From: Quatrionicoccus australiensis
GTDB lineage: Bacteria; Pseudomonadota; Gammaproteobacteria; Burkholderiales; Rhodocyclaceae
Assembly (NCBI RefSeq): GCF_020510525.1
Contig: NZ_CP075188.1
Coordinates: forward strand, 4,030,001-4,094,000
Direction: 5' to 3'
DNA length: 64,000 bases
Below, in pieces: positions 18,874 to 29,334 of the stretch. A program made the translations under genes and the position numbers. How positions within the stretch are numbered: the stretch's first letter is position 1; each line of letters opens with the position of its first letter. A model generated the notes under the pieces. It did not search any database. It was not told the DNA's origin and saw only the letters and a program-made list of their open reading frames with translations.

Positions 18874-18992
18874 GCGGCCTCCGGGTGACAGGTTTCAGCG
18901 CCGGCTAACCGACATTGCCGGTTAAGCGGGCAAGGCCCGCGGCCGCAGCTAAGGCCAACAAAGCGGAGGCCGAGAATGCGCGGCACGCTCAT
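18870..18992 (-). CDS. Short coupled frame carrying a shortened RuvC N-terminus copy (40 codons)
   Basis: The ATG at 18992 overlaps the stop of the upstream transporter gene (ATGA), as an original ruvC start would. The peptide begins [19 protein letters not shown] and ends in a TGA overlapping the start of the next short frame (ATGA). It shares VG-L/F-S, GRG, CPLNR, RLA and AET with the second frame. Both frames stay open across the spacer. Confidence 0.4.
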   Translation of the reverse strand: MSVPRILGLRFVGLSCGRGPCPLNRQCRLAGAETCHPEAA

Positions 18993-19843
18993 TTCGCCCG
19001 CGCCACCAGATAGACGCCGCTCACGGCCAGCAACATGCCGGCCGTAGCGGTCAACGTCAGGATTTCACCGAAAACCGCCCAGGCAATCAGCGCCGTGGTC
19101 GGCGGCGTCAGGTAGAACAGGCTGGCGACATTGACCGCGCTGCCGCTGCGGATCAGCAGGTTCAACAGGCCGATGGCGCCAATTGACAGGACCAGCACCA
19201 GCCAGCCCAGCGCAAAGACGAACTGGCCATTCCATTCGATCTGGAACTCGCCGGTCAGCGCGATGGCGAGGGCCGTCACCAGGGCAGTCGGCACGAACTG
19301 GATCACCGAGCCGGTGCGCAGGTCGAAGCGGGCGCAATAGCGTTTCTGGTAGAGCGTGCCGGCGGTGATGCCGAACAGCGCAATGACGGCCGGCAGCAGC
19401 ATCGGGCCGAGCGCGGCAGCTTCGCCGAACTTGCCCGAGACGACCAGCCCGACGCCGACGAAACCGAGTGCCAGACCGGTCCACTGCCGACCACTGACTT
19501 TTTCGCCGAGCAGCCAGCCCGCACCGAAAGCCGTCAGCAGTGGCTGCATGCCGACCACCAGCGCCGTCACGCCGGCCGGCAAGCCGTGCTTGATGGCAAT
19601 GAACACACCGCCCAGATAAACGGCATGCACCAATACACCGGAAACCCCGATATGCAGCCACTGCACCGGTTCCTTCGGCCATGGCGCCCGCGTCAGCAGG
19701 GCGATTGCCGTCATCAGCGTGATCACCAGCCCGTAACGCGCGAGCAGGAATGACAGGGGGTCGGCAAAAGGCAGTCCATACTTCGCACCAATGAAGCCGG
19801 TGCTCCACAGGAAAACAAAGAGGACGGGATAGAAGCGCTGCAT
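18989..19843 (-). CDS. EamA/DMT-family transporter
   Basis: The product from ATG 19843 is 284 residues with ten hydrophobic segments in two EamA repeats, including LFVFLWSTGFIGAKYGLPFA at the N-terminus and SLFYLTPPTTALIAWAVFGE in the second half. The family exports metabolites or drugs; the substrate cannot be told. It begins five bases after the exonuclease gene, and its stop overlaps the first RuvC-like short frame. A longer in-frame start at 19873 would overlap the exonuclease gene. Confidence 0.85.
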   Translation of the reverse strand: MQRFYPVLFVFLWSTGFIGAKYGLPFADPLSFLLARYGLVITLMTAIALLTRAPWPKEPVQWLHIGVSGVLVHAVYLGGVFIAIKHGLPAGVTALVVGMQPLLTAFGAGWLLGEKVSGRQWTGLALGFVGVGLVVSGKFGEAAALGPMLLPAVIALFGITAGTLYQKRYCARFDLRTGSVIQFVPTALVTALAIALTGEFQIEWNGQFVFALGWLVLVLSIGAIGLLNLLIRSGSAVNVASLFYLTPPTTALIAWAVFGEILTLTATAGMLLAVSGVYLVARAK

Positions 19844-19848
19844 GCCGC

Positions 19849-20355
19849 TCAAACTGCGGGGCTTACGGCACAACGCCGGCGCGTTTCGCGCAGCGTTTCA
19901 AACAGGGTGCGGGCATCGCCGCTGGCGCGGTGGCGGCGCAATTGCAGGCGTACTTCGACCAGTTGCCGGCTGGCATGCCAGTGACACTGCTCGCAATCGC
20001 CCAGCAACTCGCGCAGGTCCTTCAACTGGAACGAAGGCAGCAGATCGACCGCATCGAAAAGCAGGCTGAGCCAGACGTAGTCATAGGCCCAGGCATCGCA
20101 ATAAATCACCTTGCCGCGCAATTGCCGGTTCAGGTCGAGACAGACATCAAGTGCCGCACGACCTTTTTCGACGAGCAAGGCGCGGGGAATGCCGTGCACC
20201 TGCTCGGCCGAGTCATCCCAGTGCGTCCAGGCGGCTTCCGGACGGATCAGCGTGCAATACGATACGCCGTCCGGTGTGTAGTAGCCGATCTCGATGGGAT
20301 AGCTGCCGCGCCCGAAGCCCGAGGCCTCGATATCGATGATGATCGGCAGCTCCAT
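19849..20355 (-). CDS. DnaQ-like 3'-5' exonuclease family protein
   Basis: The 168-residue product begins MELPIIIDIEASGFGRGSYP, where IDIEASG supplies the first two acids of a DEDD exonuclease. AWAYDYVWLSLLFD (about residues 92-105) fits the second Asp motif. The final Asp/His motif is harder to place near the C-terminus. It may act on RNA or DNA ends; the substrate is not known. It lies 11 bases after yebC and five before the EamA gene. Confidence 0.7.
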   Translation of the reverse strand: MELPIIIDIEASGFGRGSYPIEIGYYTPDGVSYCTLIRPEAAWTHWDDSAEQVHGIPRALLVEKGRAALDVCLDLNRQLRGKVIYCDAWAYDYVWLSLLFDAVDLLPSFQLKDLRELLGDCEQCHWHASRQLVEVRLQLRRHRASGDARTLFETLRETRRRCAVSPAV

Positions 20356-20366
20356 CAAGTTGCCGA

Positions 20367-21092
20367 TCAGTCTTCGATGACGGCGGTGGTGTAGATTTCC
20401 TGGACGTCGTCGAGGTTTTCCAGCGCGTCGAGCAGCTTCTGCATCTTCACACCTTCTTCGCCGGCAAAGACGTTCTCGCCTTCCGGCTTCATCGTCACCT
20501 CGCCGAACTCCGGCTTGAAACCGGCGGCTTCGAGCGCATCCTTGACCGCGATGTAGTCGTTCGGCGCAGTGATCACTTCGATCGAGCCGTCGTCGTTGGT
20601 CGCCACATCTTCGGCACCGGCTTCGATCGCCGCATCCATCAGCGCCGCTTCGTCGGTGCCCGGCGCGAACAGGATCTGGCCGCAATGCTTGAACTGGAAG
20701 GCCACGCAACCGTCGGAACCCATATTGCCACCGAACTTGGAGAAGGCGTGGCGCACTTCGGCCACCGTCCGCACCTTGTTGTCGGTCAGGCAGTCGACCA
20801 TGATCGCCGCGCCGCCGATGCCGTAGCCTTCGTAGCGGATCTCGATGTATTCGACGCCTTCGAGTTCGCCCGTCCCCTTCTTGATCGCGGTATCGATCTT
20901 GTCCTTGGGCATGTTGACGCCCTTGGCCTTGTCGATCGCGACGCGCAGGCGCGGGTTGAAGTTGCTGTCGCCGCCGCCCATCTTGGCGGCCACGGTGATT
21001 TCCTTGGCAATCTTGGAGAAGGCGGCACCGCGCTTCTCGTCCTGGCGACCTTTACGGTGCTGGATATTGGCCCATTTACTATGACCTGCCAT
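20367..21092 (-). CDS. yebC: YebC/PmpR-family protein (translation or transcription factor)
   Basis: The 241-residue product has the family start [20 protein letters not shown], the middle block [20 protein letters not shown] and the acidic end of domain 3. Family members are described as DNA-binding regulators, and recent work shows that some relieve ribosome stalling at polyproline. Two Pro-rich Tol/TonB proteins are nearby, but no link is shown. It heads the yebC–exonuclease–eamA–ruvC string. Confidence 0.93.
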   Translation of the reverse strand: MAGHSKWANIQHRKGRQDEKRGAAFSKIAKEITVAAKMGGGDSNFNPRLRVAIDKAKGVNMPKDKIDTAIKKGTGELEGVEYIEIRYEGYGIGGAAIMVDCLTDNKVRTVAEVRHAFSKFGGNMGSDGCVAFQFKHCGQILFAPGTDEAALMDAAIEAGAEDVATNDDGSIEVITAPNDYIAVKDALEAAGFKPEFGEVTMKPEGENVFAGEEGVKMQKLLDALENLDDVQEIYTTAVIED

Positions 21093-21247
21093 GCTTTTCT
21101 CACTGCAATAAACAAAGAAGGCGGCATTTTACCTGCAGCGGCGTTTCCCGTCAGAACAGCATGCAGGCCAGCGATTTACCTTCATTGACAATTGGCAGCG
21201 CCGGCATTGCTAGAATGCCGGGATACCTTCACGAGGAGTCTGTTGCC

Positions 21248-22855
<1,608 letters not shown>

Positions 22856-22858
22856 AAA

Positions 22859-22880
22859 AAGGGCGGTTTTCACCGCCCTT
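22859..22880 (+). terminator. Weak terminator hairpin
   Basis: AAGGGCGGT and ACCGCCCTT form a perfect 9-bp stem with a TTTC loop, just after the ATPase stop. The downstream side (CTGTCTT) is only moderately T-rich, so termination may be partial. Confidence 0.5.
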
Positions 22881-22977
22881 CTGTCTTGCGTAAAGCAAGC
22901 CGCCGGAATGACCTTGACATTGCCGGCGCGCCATCTACCTTGGGTTGAGGAGCACACTGACCCAAGGAGATGACATC

Positions 22978-23787
22978 ATGGCATACGAAAATGTCGGTCT
23001 GGTCTGGACCCCTGATTCACTGGTCGAATATCTCGCAAGCATTGAGCCGCCCGCCTGGTGCCGGGCAATCACCCTGCATCACACCGGTGCCCCGTCGCTT
23101 GCCCAGCGACCACGCGGCTTTCTGCTGCAGCACATCCGCAACCTGCGCGACTTTTACCAGAACGAGAAACACTGGAGCGCCGGGCCGCACCTGTTCATCG
23201 ACGATGACGAAATCTTCGGCATGTGCGACCTGCAGAAAAAGGGCGTGCATGCGGTCAGCTTCAACAGTTCGGCGCTCGGGATCGAAGTGCTCGGCGACTA
23301 CGACACGGAAGACCCGCTGAGTGGCCGCGGCCTCGCCTGCTGGCAGACCGCGGCGGCGAGCTGCAGCGCCCTGAGCAGCTGGCTGGGACTCAAGGTCAAC
23401 GCCGAGAGCATCCTGTTCCACCGCGACGACCCGACCACACGCAAATCCTGCCCGGGCAGCAAGGTGAAAAAGGACTGGTTCCTCAAACTGATCAAGACAA
23501 GCGGCGCCAACCCGATACCCACAGGTGAAACCGGCAAGCCGGATGTCGGCATGCCATGGGAGCAATGGACCTTCCGTGGCGAACGCTGGTGCGTGCCGGC
23601 CTACGCCTTCCTGCTGGCGCACGGCATGAAATCGAAAGACATCGTCGCCAGGCTCAAATCGGCCGGCGGCCTGTTCTTCTTCGCCAGCGAACAACTCGAA
23701 GGTGCCTTTTTTGCCGGCAAGGACAGCAACCTCAAGCCCAACCAATGCACCTGGGCACCGGCCCGCGAATTACTGGAACTGCTCTGA
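22978..23787 (+). CDS. N-acetylmuramoyl-L-alanine amidase-type (Amidase_2/PGRP) protein
   Basis: The 269-residue product starts after AAGGAGATGACATC. The zinc-site pattern of the Amidase_2/PGRP fold is visible: His34/35 in LHHTG, His148 in LFHRDD and Cys158 in KSCPGS. The fold cleaves the amide bond between MurNAc and the peptide stem. There is no signal peptide, so it may act in the cytoplasm on recycled muropeptides or be released by another route, as with phage or bacteriocin-type enzymes. The C-terminal 80 residues (WEQWTFRGERWCVPAYAFLL on) look like an added domain of unknown role. Confidence 0.8.
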   Translation: MAYENVGLVWTPDSLVEYLASIEPPAWCRAITLHHTGAPSLAQRPRGFLLQHIRNLRDFYQNEKHWSAGPHLFIDDDEIFGMCDLQKKGVHAVSFNSSALGIEVLGDYDTEDPLSGRGLACWQTAAASCSALSSWLGLKVNAESILFHRDDPTTRKSCPGSKVKKDWFLKLIKTSGANPIPTGETGKPDVGMPWEQWTFRGERWCVPAYAFLLAHGMKSKDIVARLKSAGGLFFFASEQLEGAFFAGKDSNLKPNQCTWAPARELLELL

Positions 23788-23844
23788 GCCGGCGTCGCGC
23801 AACCCGAGGCTGTGATGGCGCGGAATTTTCCGTGCCGTTTTCTT

Positions 23845-23874
23845 TTGCCGGCACGGCGGACAAACGCTTAATAT
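23845..23874 (+). promoter_or_regulatory. Sigma-70-type promoter candidate for the DUF3365 gene
   Basis: TTGCCG (23845-23850) and TAATAT (23869-23874) are spaced by 18 bases, 33 bases before the start codon at 23907. Confidence 0.45.
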
Positions 23875-23906
23875 AAGCATTCTCTAATTTTCAAACGGAC
23901 TCCGCC

Positions 23907-24473
23907 ATGAAAAAGCTTCTCCCGCTCAGCCTGCTGCTCGCCGCCTTGCCCGCCCTGGCCCAGGATATTGCCGCCCTGACCGCAGAAACGAAGAAGGCCG
24001 TGCTGCCGGTCGTGCCCAAGGTCGTCAACGCCATGCAGGAAGCAGTGGCCGACAAGGGCGTGGCCGGCGCGATTCCGGTTTGCAAGGAACAGGCGCCGGA
24101 ACTGATCGCGCAAAAGCGCAAGGAAACCGGCTGGGACATCCGCCGCGTCAGCCTGAAGAGCCGCAATGCCGAACGCGGCACGCCCGATCTCTGGGAAGCC
24201 CGCGTCCTCGCCGATTTCAACATCCGCGCCGCACATGGCGAAAAGCCGGAGACCCTGGAAAAGAGCGAGATCGTCACGCTCGACGGCAAGCCCGTGCTGC
24301 GCTACATGAAGGCGCTGCCGACCGGTGATGTCTGCCTCAAGTGCCACGGCCCGGCCGAGAGCCTGGACGCAGGCCTCAAGGCTAAACTGGCGGAGAGCTA
24401 CCCGCACGACCAGGCCACCGGCTATACCAAGGACCAGATCCGCGGCGCCCTGACCGTCAAGCGGCCGCTCTAG
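23907..24473 (+). CDS. DUF3365 periplasmic heme-binding protein
   Basis: The 188-residue product has a signal peptide ending LPALAQ and a DUF3365 sensor-type fold. A single c-type heme attachment motif, CLKCH (Cys143, Cys146, His147), lies near the C-terminus. Proteins of this class bind heme covalently and may sense redox state, NO or CO, or transfer electrons. It is convergent with the bacteriohemerythrin gene, with ten bases between them, so both may serve oxygen or redox sensing. Confidence 0.85.
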   Translation: MKKLLPLSLLLAALPALAQDIAALTAETKKAVLPVVPKVVNAMQEAVADKGVAGAIPVCKEQAPELIAQKRKETGWDIRRVSLKSRNAERGTPDLWEARVLADFNIRAAHGEKPETLEKSEIVTLDGKPVLRYMKALPTGDVCLKCHGPAESLDAGLKAKLAESYPHDQATGYTKDQIRGALTVKRPL

Positions 24474-24483
24474 GCGAAGCGGC

Positions 24484-24891
24484 TCAGGAAACGCCGGCCG
24501 CCTTGAGGAAAGGCGCGTAGGCGCGGTCCACCTTGAGGATGTGGTGCAGCAACCACTCCTTGAGGAAGTCGAGGACCGGCAGGCCGACGCTTTCACCGCT
24601 CTCGAACTGCAGCAGCAACTGCATGGCGGTTGCCGTGAAGGCGTCGTGCTCGGCCTTGTGGGCGGGCGTTTCCGGATAACCCAGGCGCTCGAACAATTCT
24701 TCCTCGAGCACGAAGTGGTTCATCGTGTAATCGACCAGGCCCTCGAGAATCTCGCCGAGCACGCTGCGCTCGGGCTCCGCCTTGCTGATTTCGGCATGCA
24801 GGCGGTTGGTGGCATCGACCAGCCAGCGGTGCTGGTTGTCGATGGATGCGATGCCCATTGCAAGGGCATCCGTCCATGGCATGAAAGACAT
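24484..24891 (-). CDS. Bacteriohemerythrin
   Basis: The 135-residue product has all diiron ligands: His21, His59, Glu63, His78, His82, His116 or 117, and Asp122, in the pattern H...HxxxE...HxxxH...HHxxxxD. It binds O2 reversibly and may store or sense oxygen in the cytoplasm. It stands alone, without a fused signalling domain. Confidence 0.93.
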   Translation of the reverse strand: MSFMPWTDALAMGIASIDNQHRWLVDATNRLHAEISKAEPERSVLGEILEGLVDYTMNHFVLEEELFERLGYPETPAHKAEHDAFTATAMQLLLQFESGESVGLPVLDFLKEWLLHHILKVDRAYAPFLKAAGVS

Positions 24892-24998
24892 CTAATTCCT
24901 CCCAGAATCATGAAGCCGGCCCCTTTGTTTTTGTTGGCCGGCGGCAGCGATGTTGCGGCGGCAATGTTAAATGAATTCGCGCCTTTTCCGCAGCCCGC

Positions 24999-25892
24999 CT
25001 AGCCGGTAACGCCCTTGCCGGCGAGATGCTTGAACAGGGCGCTGGCCGCCGGGCTCAGCGCAGCGCGCGAACGCACGCACAGCTGCAGGTCGCGCGGCGC
25101 CCAGGCGTCGTTGATTTCGACGGTTTTTATCGCGTCGACCGCTACGCCGGGCGCTGCCGAGCGCGGCACCATGCCGATCCCGACACCGGCCGCAACCATG
25201 CGGCAGACGGCATTGAAACTGCGCACCTGGATGCGCACATCGAGATTGCCGCCGAGCTGGGCGGCGGCGTTCATCATGAAGGTGTGGATGGCGCTGCCGG
25301 CGTGCAGGCAGACAAAGGGCTCAGCGAGTACCTCGGCAAAATCGACGGCCGGGCGCGCTGCCAGCGGATGCGCTGCCGGCACCACGAGGACCAGGCGGTC
25401 GCGCCGGTAGGGCAGGGTTTCCAGTCCGGCCGGCTTGCCCGCCGCGGCCACCACGCCGATCTCGACCTGACCGGCCGCCACCGCCTGGATGATCGCCGGA
25501 CTCGGCTGCTCTTCCAGGCTGACCCGGATGCGCGGCTGGTCGCGCAGGAAGTCGCCGAGATCCTCGGGCAGGAAGCAGTTGATCGCATTGGTGTTGGCGA
25601 ACACCGTGACCTGGCTGTTGAGGCCGCTGGCGTAGGGCGCCAGATCGGCATGCATCTGTTCGAGCTGGGCGAAAACCTGGCGCGCGTGGCGCAACAGCGA
25701 CTCGCCGGCCGGCGTCGGTGCCAGGCCGCGCGCATGCCGGCTGAACAGCGGCACACCGAGCGCCGCTTCGAGCTGGGTCAGGCGATGGCTGGCCGAGGAG
25801 GGCGCGAGATGCACGCGCGCCGCACCGCGCGTCAGGCTGCCGCTGTCGGCGATCGCGGCCACCAGGCGCAGATCGGGCAGGTCGTAATACAT
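24999..25892 (-). CDS. LysR-family transcriptional regulator
   Basis: The 297-residue product has an N-terminal winged helix-turn-helix (about residues 5-62, with GSLTRGAARVHLAPSSASHRL) and a substrate-binding domain. It is divergent from an EamA transporter with 94 bases between the starts, a common arrangement in which the LysR protein controls the neighbour. The ligand is unknown. Confidence 0.9.
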   Translation of the reverse strand: MYYDLPDLRLVAAIADSGSLTRGAARVHLAPSSASHRLTQLEAALGVPLFSRHARGLAPTPAGESLLRHARQVFAQLEQMHADLAPYASGLNSQVTVFANTNAINCFLPEDLGDFLRDQPRIRVSLEEQPSPAIIQAVAAGQVEIGVVAAAGKPAGLETLPYRRDRLVLVVPAAHPLAARPAVDFAEVLAEPFVCLHAGSAIHTFMMNAAAQLGGNLDVRIQVRSFNAVCRMVAAGVGIGMVPRSAAPGVAVDAIKTVEINDAWAPRDLQLCVRSRAALSPAASALFKHLAGKGVTG

Positions 25893-25925
25893 GGTTTCGT
25901 CTCCAGCGAATGCTCGCTTTGGATA

Positions 25926-25939
25926 TTAGCAATTGCCAA
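25926..25939. promoter_or_regulatory. Candidate LysR box (T-N11-A palindrome)
   Basis: TTAGCAATTGCCAA lies in the divergent region between the LysR and EamA genes. It is a nearly perfect inverted repeat around GCAATTGC and has T-N11-A spacing. Confidence 0.55.
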
Positions 25940-25986
25940 GCGTCTGTGCGGCGTATTCAATGGCTACCTGCCCGCCCCCGACGAGA

Positions 25987-26892
25987 ATGACTTTGCCAAA
26001 AACGAACGCCCAGCCCAGCCATGCCGCCCTTGGTGCGGGCCTCGCCCTGCTCGCCGCTTTCGGTTTCTCGATGAAGGCGATCTTCGTCAAGCTGGCCTAT
26101 CCCTACGGCGTCGATGCCATCACCCTGCTCGCCCTGCGCATGGGTTTCGCGCTGCCGGTCTTCCTCTGGGTCGGCCTGGCCGGGCAGAAGGCCGGCCCCA
26201 GCCTCAGCCGCGGCGACTGGGGCAAGCTCTTCCTGCTCGGCTGCTGCGGCTATTACGGCGCCAGCATTCTCGATTTCTGGGGGCTGTCCTACATCTCGGC
26301 CGGGCTTGAGCGCCTGATCCTGTTCACCTACCCGACGCTGACCATCCTGATCGGCGTGCTCTTCCAGGGCAAACCATTCTCGCGCCGCGAGGGCGTTGCC
26401 GTCGTGCTCTGCTATTGCGGCATCGGCTTTGCGTTCATGCACGATCTCGGCCTGAACGAGGCGCGCGATGTCTGGATCGGCGGCGCGCTGGTCTTCGGCT
26501 CCAGCGTCTCCTACGCCCTCTATCTGTCGGGCAGCGGGCCGATGATCGCCCGCCTCGGTGCGATGCGCTTCTCGGCCCTGGCAATGTTGATGTCGTCGGC
26601 CGTCACCTTGCTGCATTTTGCCCTTGTCCAGCCGTTGACCGCCTTCATCCAGCCTTGGCCGGTCTATGGCTGGGGCCTGGCGATGGCGGTGTTCGCCACC
26701 ATCGTGCCGGTCTTTGCCCAGTCGGCGGCAATCCGCCGGATCGGTGCCGGGCGCGCTTCGCTGTTCGGCATGGTCGGGCCGCTGCTCACTATCGCCTTCG
26801 GCTGGCTGCTTCTCGACGAGCACATTTCGCTTGCCCAGATGGCCGGTGCCGCCCTTGTCGTGGTCGGTATCCTGATCGTCAGCCGGCGCTGA
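25987..26892 (+). CDS. EamA/DMT-family transporter
   Basis: From ATG 25987 the product is 301 residues with ten hydrophobic segments in two EamA repeats, including ALLAAFGFSMKAIFVKLAYP and GRASLFGMVGPLLTIAFGW. An in-frame start at 25933 would overlap the LysR box, so the shorter form is preferred. The substrate is unknown. Regulation by the divergent LysR protein is likely from layout. Confidence 0.85.
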   Translation: MTLPKTNAQPSHAALGAGLALLAAFGFSMKAIFVKLAYPYGVDAITLLALRMGFALPVFLWVGLAGQKAGPSLSRGDWGKLFLLGCCGYYGASILDFWGLSYISAGLERLILFTYPTLTILIGVLFQGKPFSRREGVAVVLCYCGIGFAFMHDLGLNEARDVWIGGALVFGSSVSYALYLSGSGPMIARLGAMRFSALAMLMSSAVTLLHFALVQPLTAFIQPWPVYGWGLAMAVFATIVPVFAQSAAIRRIGAGRASLFGMVGPLLTIAFGWLLLDEHISLAQMAGAALVVVGILIVSRR

Positions 26893-26915
26893 AAAAGGGC
26901 GGTAGAATCCGACGC

Positions 26916-27305
26916 ATGATCGGAATTCTACTCATCACCCATGGCAGCTATGGCGAGGCACTCGTCCAGAACGCCTGCCACGTCCTCAACAAGCGCCCGG
27001 TCCAGCTCAACCAGCTCGGCGTTGCCGCCCAGGACGACCCGCTCGACCTCCTGCCGCTGGCCCGCCAGATGCTGCAACTGGTCGACAACGGCAAGGGCGT
27101 ACTGGTACTCACCGACATCTTTGGCGCCAGCCCGGCCAATCTCGCCCTCAAGCTGCTCGAACCGGGTCGCATCGAAGGTATTGCCGGCGTCAATCTGCCG
27201 ATGCTGCTGCGCGCCCTGACCTACCGCGACAAGGGCATGGAAACCCTGCTGACGCGCGCCACCAGCGGCGGCCGCGACGGCGTCATCAACATGCAGGAAT
27301 ACTGA
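26916..27305 (+). CDS. PTS EIIA component, mannose family (regulatory PTS)
   Basis: The 129-residue product is an EIIA-Man domain with the phosphorylated His9 in ITHGSYG and LVLTDIFGASPANLAL in the middle. It is followed one base later by HPr and then EI. No EIIB, EIIC or EIID gene is present, so the relay probably controls other proteins rather than importing sugar, as in many betaproteobacteria. Confidence 0.92.
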   Translation: MIGILLITHGSYGEALVQNACHVLNKRPVQLNQLGVAAQDDPLDLLPLARQMLQLVDNGKGVLVLTDIFGASPANLALKLLEPGRIEGIAGVNLPMLLRALTYRDKGMETLLTRATSGGRDGVINMQEY

Positions 27306-27306
27306 A

Positions 27307-27576
27307 ATGCAGACCACGGAAACCGAAATCATCAACAAGCTGGGTTTGCACGCCCGCGCCTCCGCCAAGCTGACCCAGCTCGCCGGCAAATATCAATGCG
27401 AAGTCTGGATGAGCAAGGGCAGCCGCCGCATCAACGCCAAGAGCATCATGGGCGTCATGATGCTGGCCGCCGGCAAGGGCTCGAAAGTGACGCTGGAAAC
27501 CGATGGCGCCGACGAGACCGAAGCCATGGCCGCGCTGCTCGCGCTGATTGCCGACTACTTCGGCGAAGGGGAGTAA
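27307..27576 (+). CDS. ptsH: PTS phosphocarrier HPr
   Basis: The 89-residue product has the active His15 in GLHARASA and Ser46 in AKSIMGVMML, the site that HPr kinase would modify. No HPr kinase gene is seen in the window. It is the second gene of the EIIA–HPr–EI operon. Confidence 0.95.
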   Translation: MQTTETEIINKLGLHARASAKLTQLAGKYQCEVWMSKGSRRINAKSIMGVMMLAAGKGSKVTLETDGADETEAMAALLALIADYFGEGE

Positions 27577-27582
27577 AGCGCC

Positions 27583-29325
27583 ATGAGCTTTACCCTGCAC
27601 GGTCTCGGTGTTTCAGGCGGCATTGCCATCGGACGGGCGATGCTGATGTCGCACGCAACGCTGGAGGTATCGCACCTGACCATCGCACCGCGCATGGTCG
27701 ACAAGGAAATTGCCCGCTTCGAAGCCGCCGTCGCACTGGTCAAGAGCGAACTGCTGACCATGAAGGAAACCACCGAGCACGCCCCGGCCGAGCTCGCCGC
27801 CTTCATCGACATCCACACCATGTTCCTGGAGGACCCGGAGCTGGTCGACAAGCCGTGCGAGATCATCCGCGAGCGGCGCTGCAATGCCGAATGGGCACTG
27901 GTGCAGCAGATGGAGCATCTGGTCGGACAGTTCGAGCAGTTTGACGACCCCTACCTGCGCGAGCGCAAGTTCGACGTCGTCCAGGTCGTCGAGCGCGTCA
28001 TCAAGGAACTGCTCGGCCGCCCCGGCAAGGCGGTGCTCAAGCCGGCCAAGGGGATCAAGGAAGAAAGCCGCATCGTCGTCGCGCACGATCTGTCGCCGGC
28101 CGATGTCATCACCTTCAAGGATCACCGTTTCGCCTCCTTCATCACCGATGTCGGCGGCGCCACCTCGCATACCGCCATCCTCGCCCGCAGCCTGGCGATC
28201 CCGTCGGTGGTCGGCATGGAGAACGCCCGTTCGCTGATCCGCGACGGCGAACAGATCATTGTCGATGGCACGCGCGGCGTCGTCATCGTCAATCCGGACC
28301 CGCGCGTCCTTGAAGAATACCTGCTGCGCAAGAACCAGATCGAGCTCGAACGCTCCAAGCTCAAGCGTCTGATCACCGCCAAATCGCAGACCCTCGACGG
28401 CGTGGACGTGCAACTGTTTGCCAACATCGAACTGCCGGGCGACGTGCCGATTTCGCTCGCTGCCGGCGCCGAGGGCATCGGCCTGTTCCGTACCGAATTC
28501 CTCTTCCTCGACCGTGGCGACATGCCGGACGAGCAGGAACAGTTCGAGGCCTACAAGAAGGTGGTCAAGGGCATGGCCGGCCGGCCGGTCACCATCCGCA
28601 CCTTCGACCTCGGCAACGACAAGGACATCCGTCCCGACAACAACGCCAACGACCGCGTGCACACCAACCCGGCCCTCGGCCGGCGCGCCATCCGCTTGTC
28701 GCTGGCCGAGCCGCGCATGTTCCAGACGCAGCTGCGGGCCATCCTGCGCGCCTCGAAATACGGCCCGATCAAGCTGCTCATCCCGATGCTGGCGCACGCT
28801 CACGAGATCGACCAGACGCTGGCCGCGCTCGAACAGGCCAAATCCAGCCTGCGCGGCGAGAAAATCAGCTTCGACGAGAACATCCAGGTCGGCGGCATGA
28901 TCGAGATTCCGGCTGCAGCACTGGCCGTCGGGCTCTTCCTGCGCCGCCTCGACTTCCTGTCGATCGGCACCAACGACCTGATCCAGTACACCCTGGCCAT
29001 CGACCGTTCCGACGAACAGGTCGCCAGCCTCTACGACCCGCTGCACCCGGCGGTGCTGATGTTGATCGCGCATACGCTGGCGAGCGCCGAAAAGGTCGGC
29101 ATCCCGGTCTCGGTCTGCGGCGAAATGGCCGGCGATACCGCGCTGACCCGCCTGCTGCTCGGCATGGGCCTGCGCATTTTCTCGATGCATCCGTCGCAGA
29201 TCCTGCAGGTCAAGAGTCACGTCCTCAAATCCGAAATCAACGAGCTCACCCCCGCTGTTCGCCGCATGCTCCGCCTCGACGAGCCGGCCAAGCTGCGCGA
29301 AGCGCTCGAAAAGCTCAACAGCTGA
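27583..29325 (+). CDS. ptsI: PTS enzyme I (phosphoenolpyruvate-protein phosphotransferase)
   Basis: Enzyme I takes phosphate from PEP and passes it to HPr. The 580-residue product has the active His196 in GGATSHTAILARSLAIPSV, the PEP-binding GLFRTEFLFLDR, the metal-binding segment FLSIGTNDLIQYTLAIDRSD and the conserved Cys in VCGEMAGD. It lacks the GAF domain of the nitrogen-type EI, so it is a standard EI used here with a regulatory EIIA. Confidence 0.95.
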   Translation: MSFTLHGLGVSGGIAIGRAMLMSHATLEVSHLTIAPRMVDKEIARFEAAVALVKSELLTMKETTEHAPAELAAFIDIHTMFLEDPELVDKPCEIIRERRCNAEWALVQQMEHLVGQFEQFDDPYLRERKFDVVQVVERVIKELLGRPGKAVLKPAKGIKEESRIVVAHDLSPADVITFKDHRFASFITDVGGATSHTAILARSLAIPSVVGMENARSLIRDGEQIIVDGTRGVVIVNPDPRVLEEYLLRKNQIELERSKLKRLITAKSQTLDGVDVQLFANIELPGDVPISLAAGAEGIGLFRTEFLFLDRGDMPDEQEQFEAYKKVVKGMAGRPVTIRTFDLGNDKDIRPDNNANDRVHTNPALGRRAIRLSLAEPRMFQTQLRAILRASKYGPIKLLIPMLAHAHEIDQTLAALEQAKSSLRGEKISFDENIQVGGMIEIPAAALAVGLFLRRLDFLSIGTNDLIQYTLAIDRSDEQVASLYDPLHPAVLMLIAHTLASAEKVGIPVSVCGEMAGDTALTRLLLGMGLRIFSMHPSQILQVKSHVLKSEINELTPAVRRMLRLDEPAKLREALEKLNS

Positions 29326-29334
29326 GGCATCGCC

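Larger units (their letters stand above)
18687..18992 (-). repeat. Tandem partial copies of the ruvC 5' end plus a palindromic spacer
   Basis: The sequence around CCGGAGGCC with the first codons of ruvC occurs three times, at 18690, 18830 and 18964 (spacings 140 and 134). Between the copies lies a spacer of about 75 bases, present twice, containing the inverted repeats GCTAACCGGC/GCCGGTTAAGC and GCGGGC/GCCCGC and the word GGTTTCAGCGC. The copy nearest ruvC is nearly intact; the most distant has lost the codons for Ile-Asp-Pro-Gly. Confidence 0.85.
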
